Below are positions 5,903 through 12,032 of a stretch of DNA of 14,132 nt, in pieces. Location of the stretch: assembly GCA_945836355.1 (NCBI GenBank), contig CAMALD010000008.1:1-14132 (forward strand), in the 5' to 3' direction. Both the position numbers and the translations under genes were made by a program. Positions within the stretch are counted from its first letter, which is position 1. Each line of letters opens with the position of its first letter. The stretch is from an uncultured Lachnospiraceae bacterium (GTDB lineage Bacteria > Bacillota > Clostridia > Lachnospirales > Lachnospiraceae). The notes beneath the pieces are model-generated. The model was not told the DNA's origin and searched no databases. It saw nothing but the letters and a program-made list of their open reading frames with translations.

Positions 5903-7494
5903 CGATCCCACTTATCGCAGAGTGCATTGATCTGATCTGCAAACTTGGCAAGATCCTTGTTTGCTCCCTGCTCGTTATGCCGGATAACCGTAAGCAGGCG
6001 CTGGCCAGCGGCAAGCAGCCGTGCAAATACACCGGTAGGCTGTTTTGTCGTCTGACGCTCGACGCGGGTCATGGAACCCTCACGCAGCAATGCGCCGTCC
6101 TCCAGACTGTACGTTGCTCCGGTGAAAGGTGCCACGGCATTCATACAATAATCATTTCGCAGACAAGCTGCAAAACTCTCCGCCACGGAATCCTCTCCGT
6201 GAACGACAAAGACCTTTTGCGGTTTCTTTGTAAATGCTTGAATGTAGCGAAGAAGACCGTCCTTATCCGCATGTCCGCTGATGCCGAGAAATTTGCGGAT
6301 CTGCGCGCGCACTTCGATGGTTTCTCCGAACAGCCGCACCTCCTTTGCGCCCTCGTAAATGGCGCGTCCGAGCGTCCCGTTTGCCTGATATCCCACAAAA
6401 AGAATCGTCGATTCAGGACGCCAGAGATTATGCTTCAGATGGTGCTTAATACGTCCCGCCTCACACATGCCCGACGCAGAAATAATCACCTTCGGCTTTG
6501 GATTAAAGTTGATAGCCTTGGATTCGTCAGCCGATACCGCAATCTTCAAGCCTTCAAAATGAATCGGATTGATCCCCTTGCGCACCATTGTAAGCGCTTC
6601 CTCATCAAAGCACTCTTCCGTATTCTGGTGGAAAATATTCGTTGCCTCCACCGCAAGCGGACTATCGATATATACTTCAAAATCCTCAAAGCCGCGAATC
6701 AGCTTTTCCTCTTTAATCTGACGCATAAAATACAGCATTTCCTGCGTTCTGCCCACTGCAAAGGACGGAATCACCACATTGCCGCCCCGCTCAAAGGTTT
6801 CCTGAATAATGCTTGCAAGAGTTGCCACATTGTCAGCTTCCCTCTCGTGCAGACGGTCGCCGTAGGTGGACTCTACAATCAGGTAATCCGCACTGTCAAT
6901 GTAGGATGGATCCTTGATAATCGGCTGATTGAAATTTCCGACATCTCCCGAAAATACAATCTTCTTTGTGAGCTCCCCTTCGGTAAGCCATATTTCGATG
7001 CTTGCCGAACCAAGCAGATGCCCGACGTCGGTAAAACGAAGCCGGATGCCCTCGCATACCTCCACCATCTGCCCGTAAGAGCAGGAAACAAAGCACTCCA
7101 TCGCACCTACCGCATCCTTCAGCTCGTAAAGCGGTACATATTCTTCCTTGCCTGCACGCTTTGCCTTACGGTTGCGCCATTCCGCCTCGAACATCTGAAT
7201 GTGCGCACTGTCCCGCAGCATCACATTACAGAGATCGGTGGTCGCCGTCGTTGCAAAAACCTGCCCGCGAAAGCCGTGTGCATAAAGATACGGAATCAGT
7301 CCGGAATGGTCAATATGTGCATGCGACAGAAAAACATAATCAATCTCCGCTGCGGCTACCGGAAGCTCCGCGTTTTCATAGGTATCAGCTCCCTGTTCCA
7401 TACCGCAATCAAGTAAAATGTGTTTTCCGCACGCCGAAATATAGTGACAGCTTCCCGTTACCTCGTGTGCCGCTCCAATAAACATTACCTGCAT
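5899..7494 (-). CDS. Beta-CASP metallo-beta-lactamase fold RNA-processing hydrolase (YSH1/CPSF-like)
   Basis: This 531-residue cytoplasmic protein is related to the archaeal/eukaryal CPSF nuclease family and to Thermus TTHA0252-type RNases. Zinc ligands are present: motif II HAHIDH (58-63), motif III His159 in VGHLLGSAS, motif IV Asp184 in FSGDVG. The beta-CASP part follows: VESTYGD (207-213) holds motif A Glu208, motif B lies in SGMCEAGRIKHHLKH (341-355), motif C His432 in VVHGEDS, with SGHAD (406-410) in the C-terminal RNA-specificity part. Residues about 480-531 form an extra helical tail. AGGAGG lies eight bases before the ATG. It follows the GGDEF gene by 34 bases and is probably the last gene of that operon. 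The physiological RNA target is unknown. The 3' end overlaps sigG by four bases. Confidence 0.93.
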   Translation of the reverse strand: MQVMFIGAAHEVTGSCHYISACGKHILLDCGMEQGADTYENAELPVAAAEIDYVFLSHAHIDHSGLIPYLYAHGFRGQVFATTATTDLCNVMLRDSAHIQMFEAEWRNRKAKRAGKEEYVPLYELKDAVGAMECFVSCSYGQMVEVCEGIRLRFTDVGHLLGSASIEIWLTEGELTKKIVFSGDVGNFNQPIIKDPSYIDSADYLIVESTYGDRLHEREADNVATLASIIQETFERGGNVVIPSFAVGRTQEMLYFMRQIKEEKLIRGFEDFEVYIDSPLAVEATNIFHQNTEECFDEEALTMVRKGINPIHFEGLKIAVSADESKAINFNPKPKVIISASGMCEAGRIKHHLKHNLWRPESTILFVGYQANGTLGRAIYEGAKEVRLFGETIEVRAQIRKFLGISGHADKDGLLRYIQAFTKKPQKVFVVHGEDSVAESFAACLRNDYCMNAVAPFTGATYSLEDGALLREGSMTRVERQTTKQPTGVFARLLAAGQRLLTVIRHNEQGANKDLAKFADQINALCDKWDR

Positions 7495-7528
7495 GAATAC
7501 CGCCTCCTGTTCTATAATTTGATAACCT

Positions 7529-9241
7529 TTAGTTCTCTTCCGCCAGATTCAGCTGACTGCGTATCTCCTCACTGTCCACAGTTACCCTGTCTCTTCCGTG
7601 CTCCTTGGAATAATACATTGCCCAGTCGGCATGCTGCAGCAATACAGCCGGATGCTTGCAGCAGGTCGGATATCCCGTAACGCCGACACTGACATTCACG
7701 CCAACATACATTCCCTCATATTCCAATTTCATATTATGCACATTCTCACGCATCTCCTCCACGATGGCAAGGCATTCATCCACCGTCTTTTCAGGAAACG
7801 CAAGCACAAACTCCTCACCGCCGTATCTTGCCGCCATACCCTGATACTTTTTCGCCATATCGCGGGCGAGTCCGGCAATCGATGTGATAACCAGATCGCC
7901 GAAAAGATGCCCGTAGGTATCATTCACATGCTTAAAGTGGTCAATATCAAAAAGTGCAACCGAAAGCGGCTGTTCATTTTTCACCGCATCCGCACAGAAC
8001 TGATCCATCATCACATTCAAATGTCTGCGGTTATAAATACCGGTCAGTCCGTCACGAACTGCCATGTTCTGCATCTTTGCATACAAAAGAGCGTTGTCCA
8101 GAGCAATCATGAACTGTACCATGATGGTATCAAAAAACACACGGTTATCCGTGAAATAATCAAATTTCGGATAGAGGCTTAACAGCGCACCGATGGCATG
8201 ATTATCTTTATGCAGCGGAATCACCAGAAGAGAACCGGTGTTTTTATCCACAAGAAAGTCATATTGCTCCGCGCGGACATGGTTGTCAACATAACCATTG
8301 CGGTAATGCATATACTCCTCGAGCGCACCGTCACAAATCCGCTGAAGCATCGTCGCTTCGGCCTTCTCCGAAAAAACAGATTTCATCACACAGATGGGCT
8401 CATCGTTCTCAACCGTATTCTTATTGAGAACAATCGCACAGCAGCTAAGCATCAGTTCATTTTTCAGCGATTCGGTCATAATTTGCAGAAGCTGCTTTAT
8501 ATCCAGCACCGATGTGATGGCCTTTAAGATATCATTCTGCAGAATCATTTCGGTATTGGCACTGTTAATGCGGTTATACGCCGCCTCCAGCTTAATCTTC
8601 TGGACACCCAGCTCCTTGTTAACCTTTTTTACCTTCTCCTGATGCAATTTCAGCTCTTCATTGATTTCTTTTGTATTATCTGCAAGGCGCCGCTGCTCGA
8701 AAAGCTTCTGTTCCAGCTTATCCAGTTCCTTCACAACGATCTTTGACAGATACACCCCCATAATTACAATCGACATCAATATCCCGGTTTTCTCAAAGAC
8801 CTCCTTCATATCCATGCTGGATACAAGCACATTGATAAGAAGAATCGCAGCCGCCGGAAGGACAGTCAGCAGCTCGGTAATGACACGGACAAAAATATCG
8901 CTGTAATCAAACGAAAAAATCAGCTGCAACATCAGGCAAAGAAGCATCAGGCTGGTGATTGCCAGAAGCGCCGGAGTATCATGTGTAATAAATGCGAAAG
9001 AATATACTATCAACTCGGCTATGCGCACCGCAATCCAGAACGTACGTTTCTCATACAGTTTAGTGGTGCCCATAATCAAATCTGCAACAAACAGCATACC
9101 GGAAACCAAAAGCCAGAATACAGACACCGTTGCCGCCTTTTCGACAAAGTAAAATATGAAATAGACAAACAACACCATGCTTAAAAGAGAATTGCACCGT
9201 GAACTGACCTTCTGCATATCTGTCAAAAGCTTTTTGTCCAT
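7529..9241 (-). CDS. Membrane-bound GAF-GGDEF diguanylate cyclase
   Basis: The 570-residue protein has about six membrane helices (20-33, 40-57, 68-86, 90-110, 125-141, 152-170), a charged coiled coil (172-225), a GAF-like region (about 240-390), and a C-terminal GGDEF domain (about 395-558). The GGDEF domain looks active: DGLTGIYNRR (397-406), FDIDHFKHVNDTYGH (431-445), RYGGEEF (472-478) and the late NVSVGVTGYP. It should make cyclic di-GMP from two GTP at the membrane. The inhibitory RxxD site expected before RYGGEEF is replaced by KYQG (465-468), so classical product inhibition is unlikely. The start has GGGAGGAG seven bases upstream, and only four bases separate it from the preceding stop, implying coupling to the FtsA-like gene. 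The ligand of the membrane and GAF parts is unknown. Confidence 0.93.
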   Translation of the reverse strand: MDKKLLTDMQKVSSRCNSLLSMVLFVYFIFYFVEKAATVSVFWLLVSGMLFVADLIMGTTKLYEKRTFWIAVRIAELIVYSFAFITHDTPALLAITSLMLLCLMLQLIFSFDYSDIFVRVITELLTVLPAAAILLINVLVSSMDMKEVFEKTGILMSIVIMGVYLSKIVVKELDKLEQKLFEQRRLADNTKEINEELKLHQEKVKKVNKELGVQKIKLEAAYNRINSANTEMILQNDILKAITSVLDIKQLLQIMTESLKNELMLSCCAIVLNKNTVENDEPICVMKSVFSEKAEATMLQRICDGALEEYMHYRNGYVDNHVRAEQYDFLVDKNTGSLLVIPLHKDNHAIGALLSLYPKFDYFTDNRVFFDTIMVQFMIALDNALLYAKMQNMAVRDGLTGIYNRRHLNVMMDQFCADAVKNEQPLSVALFDIDHFKHVNDTYGHLFGDLVITSIAGLARDMAKKYQGMAARYGGEEFVLAFPEKTVDECLAIVEEMRENVHNMKLEYEGMYVGVNVSVGVTGYPTCCKHPAVLLQHADWAMYYSKEHGRDRVTVDSEEIRSQLNLAEEN

Positions 9242-9245
9242 TTAT

Positions 9246-11297
9246 TTACTCCTCCCAATATAATTGTATATAGTCCCCCATATCGATTGGTGTTGAAAAC
9301 TCCGCAGGCGCCCCGTTGACTTTGATTACAACCCTGCTCCCTTTCGCTGTTTTGACATCAAAATGATAAACATCCAGAATATCCACAAAAATATATGAGC
9401 TCTTTCCCTTCAGCGTAACCGGCGTGGAATTCACCGTGACCCGGATGGTTCTCGGCTCCGCCGGGGCGCTCTCAAACTCATAGTCCACATTGAATTTTTC
9501 ATGTGTTTTCTCATCAGGCTCCGCCGGGGCGCTCTCAAACTCATAATCCACACTGAATTTTTCATATATTTTCTCGGCAGGTCCCGCTGGAACATGGTTT
9601 ACTAACATGCCATCCTTATAGGTCATATCCATAAACTCCAGCAGCTGGCTCAAAGTATAGTAATTCTGAATTTCAAGCTGATCCTGATTCTTGATATCAT
9701 AATATTCGGATACCAGATTTTCCCCCGCACGGATAAACTTCGGGCAGAGAATCTGTTTGCCGTTGACCGTAAACTCAATCTGACTGCGATATTCCGCAAG
9801 CTGTCCGACGGTCAGGGCGGCTGGAGCTCCCGCTGTGGAAGGCGTAATCTCAATCACATCGTTCGCCTCAATCGGCGTATTGATGCCCACGGTCCTGCCG
9901 TTCAGCGTAATCTTTGCCGGCTCCCCCTCCTCGCCGCGCACCAGTCGCTTAGTTCCGTTTATGTAAAATTCCAGCGGCGTTCCCCTCTTCGGAAAAAGTC
10001 CGTCGTTCGGGAACCCGATTGCCACAGCCGCATCCAATACCATCAGCCGGCTGTTGTCATATAATTTCACTCTCTCCCTGTTCACCTGGACAAAGATAAA
10101 ATTGTTTTTCTGTTCATAATAATTTAAACAGATACCGATCGGTGTAACCAGAAGAGGATCCTTCTTGGTATCCGTAAGGAATGTGACCGCCCCGAGCACT
10201 TCCTCGCCCCGCAGTGCCACGCGCTCCTTCGGAAGTCCGAGCTGCTCTGCGAGCATTTTGGTAAAGCTCGGAATCTTGCCGCCGCCACCGACAACAAACA
10301 CGGCGCTGACCGCCTTGCCGCCGTTCAGCTCCATAATGCGATCAGACACCATTTTGGTAATCTCCGCCACCTTATCGTTCGTCTCCGCAATCACCTGTGC
10401 GGGTGTGGTCTTCCCCTGCAGTCCCATGATATCCTTATAATTGATTACCTTCTTTTTTGTCGAAGCCGCCAGCTTGATCTCCTCCGCGGTCGCAAAATCC
10501 ACCAGATGCTTCTGCACCAGCACATCCGTCACCGCATCGCCCGCTGCCGGTATCATGCCGTAAGCTACTATGGTACCCTCCTTCGTGATACAGATATCGG
10601 AGGTGCCCGCTCCCACATCGACCAGAGCAATGTTTAAAAGGCGGAATTTTTCGGGGATAGCCACATTGATTGCCGCTATCGGCTCGAGCGTAAGATTATC
10701 CACCTCAAGCCCTGCCTTGCCGACTGCCGCATATAACCCATCGATAACCTCCTGTGGCAGAAAGGTAGCCAGAATTTCGGCTGCAATACGGTTGCCCTTA
10801 TGCCCCTCCAGATTGGTAATCATAAAATCATTCAGATAGTAATGCACTACCGTGTACCCGACACAATAATACTCCACGGTTTCATTCTTCGTTTCGCCGC
10901 GGATGACCTCATACGCTTTCTCAATCCCGATCATCTCAAGGGAATGGATGGCTTCCGCGTTGATTACCTCATCCGTATAGCCTTCCTCCTCAAGATTCTG
11001 CTCCGCGCGCACGGTGACCGTCTTTAGCACCCTGCCTGCCGCCGCAATACACACGCGATCCAGCTTACGGCCAAGGCTGCGCTCAAGCTCACGCCGCACA
11101 TCGGCGATCGTCTCAGACACCTTCTGGATGTCATGAATCTGTCCGTCCAGCATGGCACGGGTATCATGATAACGCACACTCTGCGCCACCACCACAAACT
11201 GGTCGGCATTCTGCTTATAGCCCACCGTGCCCACTACACTCCTTGTTCCTATATCAAGACCAAAGACAAGCTGGTCAGGAATATTCCTTCCATCCAT
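9246..11297 (-). CDS. FtsA/PilM-like actin-family ATPase with C-terminal beta-grasp-like repeats
   Basis: The first 375 or so of 683 residues form an FtsA-type actin fold: phosphate 1 motif FGLDIGTRSVVG (12-23), an SHS2-like 1C insert (about 75-170), phosphate 2 motif LVDVGAGTSDICI (225-237), and adenosine motif VFVVGGGGKIPSF (333-345). Three units follow, each opening with a hydrophobic strand and NG (444-484, 509-543) or NS (620-679) and ending in a D-x-(I/L)-(E/Q)-(I/L) strand, which suggests ThiS/TGS-like beta-grasp domains. Between units 2 and 3 lie two near-identical acidic 21-residue repeats (574-615). Typical FtsA is about 420 residues with a C-terminal amphipathic membrane anchor, which is not visible here. 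GGAGGT six bases before the ATG at 11297 sets the start; an upstream ATG at 11336 lacks a site. It is not beside ftsZ, so a divisome role is uncertain. Confidence 0.85.
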   Translation of the reverse strand: MDGRNIPDQLVFGLDIGTRSVVGTVGYKQNADQFVVVAQSVRYHDTRAMLDGQIHDIQKVSETIADVRRELERSLGRKLDRVCIAAAGRVLKTVTVRAEQNLEEEGYTDEVINAEAIHSLEMIGIEKAYEVIRGETKNETVEYYCVGYTVVHYYLNDFMITNLEGHKGNRIAAEILATFLPQEVIDGLYAAVGKAGLEVDNLTLEPIAAINVAIPEKFRLLNIALVDVGAGTSDICITKEGTIVAYGMIPAAGDAVTDVLVQKHLVDFATAEEIKLAASTKKKVINYKDIMGLQGKTTPAQVIAETNDKVAEITKMVSDRIMELNGGKAVSAVFVVGGGGKIPSFTKMLAEQLGLPKERVALRGEEVLGAVTFLTDTKKDPLLVTPIGICLNYYEQKNNFIFVQVNRERVKLYDNSRLMVLDAAVAIGFPNDGLFPKRGTPLEFYINGTKRLVRGEEGEPAKITLNGRTVGINTPIEANDVIEITPSTAGAPAALTVGQLAEYRSQIEFTVNGKQILCPKFIRAGENLVSEYYDIKNQDQLEIQNYYTLSQLLEFMDMTYKDGMLVNHVPAGPAEKIYEKFSVDYEFESAPAEPDEKTHEKFNVDYEFESAPAEPRTIRVTVNSTPVTLKGKSSYIFVDILDVYHFDVKTAKGSRVVIKVNGAPAEFSTPIDMGDYIQLYWEE
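9454..9579 (-). repeat. 63-bp in-frame tandem duplication in the FtsA-like gene
   Basis: Two adjacent 63-base copies, 9454-9516 and 9517-9579, differ at only six positions by direct comparison. Each encodes 21 residues with the shared core VDYEFESAPAEP. The bases from 9580 (GGTCCCGCTGG) resemble the start of a third, degenerate copy. The unit length keeps the reading frame, and the products fill an acidic spacer between two beta-rich units. Confidence 0.95.
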
Positions 11298-11303
11298 GTC
11301 GGT

Positions 11304-11309
11304 ACCTCC
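11304..11309 (-). promoter_or_regulatory. Ribosome binding site deciding the FtsA-like start
   Basis: GGAGGT on the minus strand lies six bases before the ATG at 11297. The longer frame from the ATG at 11336 has no comparable site and would place 13 extra non-conserved residues before the actin fold. Confidence 0.75.
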
Positions 11310-11361
11310 AAATTTGCTCATACAAATGTACTCCATAATAATGCATTACGCTGTAATAATC

Positions 11362-11390
11362 AGTATAACATAAAATCTGAAGTTTTTCTA
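11362..11390 (-). promoter_or_regulatory. Probable extended -10 sigma-A promoter of the FtsA-like/GGDEF/beta-CASP operon
   Basis: On the minus strand TGTTATACT gives a TGn-extended -10 (TATACT at 11362-11367), with TAGAAA at 11385-11390 (four of six matches to TTGACA) at 17-base spacing. The -35 box abuts the coaE stop. It would let the three downstream genes be transcribed apart from polA-coaE. No hairpin terminator is visible between coaE and this promoter, so read-through is also possible. Confidence 0.6.
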
Positions 11391-11999
11391 CTATTTTTGC
11401 TTTTTTTCTAATATTTCACGCATCTGTCCGAAAATCATATCGGTTGTCACCGAATTGCTGTTATCAATCACCGCGGTTGCCACCCTGCGGTACTCAGCCT
11501 CCGGCTGCTGTCTGGCAAACAGCTCATCGATTTTTTCATCCGAATATCCGCGGCTAATTTTCAATCGTTCCCTGCGCTCCGCCTCCGGCGCATACACATA
11601 CCACACCTCATCGCAGAAGCGGTCATATCCTCCTTCAATCAAAAGCGCCGTCTCAATCAGCAAAAACTCATACTCATCCTGCTCACGTTCCCTTTTCACC
11701 GCATCCATTACGTAATTTGTGACAAGAGGATGTGTCAGCGAATTCAGCTTTTTCAGCTTTTCACTGTCCGAAAATACAAGCTGCGCCAGCGCAGCACGAT
11801 CCACGCTTTTGTCCTCCTTTAAAATGCCCGTGCCAAATTCAGCAGTCACCGCAAGATACGCCTCTCCCCCTGGTTCCATCTGCTGTCTTGACACGTCATC
11901 CGTCAATATGGCAAGACAATGAAAATGCTCCTGAGCCACCTTTACCACCGTCGATTTTCCGCAGCCGACGCCTCCGGTCAGTCCGATAATCCAACCCAT
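11391..11999 (-). CDS. coaE: Dephospho-CoA kinase
   Basis: The 202-residue cytoplasmic P-loop kinase catalyses the last step of coenzyme A synthesis, ATP-dependent phosphorylation of dephospho-CoA at the 3'-hydroxyl. The Walker A motif GLTGGVGCGKST (6-17) opens the protein. TDDVSR (33-38) stands where many CoaE proteins have DAD, keeping the second acidic residue. The family THPLV motif is at 89-93, a Walker B-like FLLIETALLIEGG at 112-124, and a lid ERRERLKISRG (141-151) ends before a Gln-rich FARQQPEAEYR stretch. Length fits the family. GGGAGTG lies about five bases before the ATG. The gene starts 33 bases after the polA stop; polA-coaE pairs are common in Firmicutes, and the two are probably cotranscribed. 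Confidence 0.96.
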   Translation of the reverse strand: MGWIIGLTGGVGCGKSTVVKVAQEHFHCLAILTDDVSRQQMEPGGEAYLAVTAEFGTGILKEDKSVDRAALAQLVFSDSEKLKKLNSLTHPLVTNYVMDAVKREREQDEYEFLLIETALLIEGGYDRFCDEVWYVYAPEAERRERLKISRGYSDEKIDELFARQQPEAEYRRVATAVIDNSNSVTTDMIFGQMREILEKKQK

Positions 12000-12032
12000 A
12001 TTCTCACTCCCTAATCAAGAAAAGCATCCTAA

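Noticed and set aside
5977..7416. A 479-codon open frame on the plus strand opposite the beta-CASP gene
   Set aside because: The opposite strand encodes a protein with all metallo-beta-lactamase motifs. The plus-strand product is rich in His, Arg and Cys, matches no family I know and has no convincing ribosome binding site; it is a shadow.
9454..9579. Tandem repeat as a CRISPR array
   Set aside because: The copies are directly adjacent without unique spacers, are in frame and are coding.
11391..11408. A-rich minus-strand end of coaE as a rho-independent terminator
   Set aside because: The A/T-rich bases are the last coaE codons and no inverted repeat is present.
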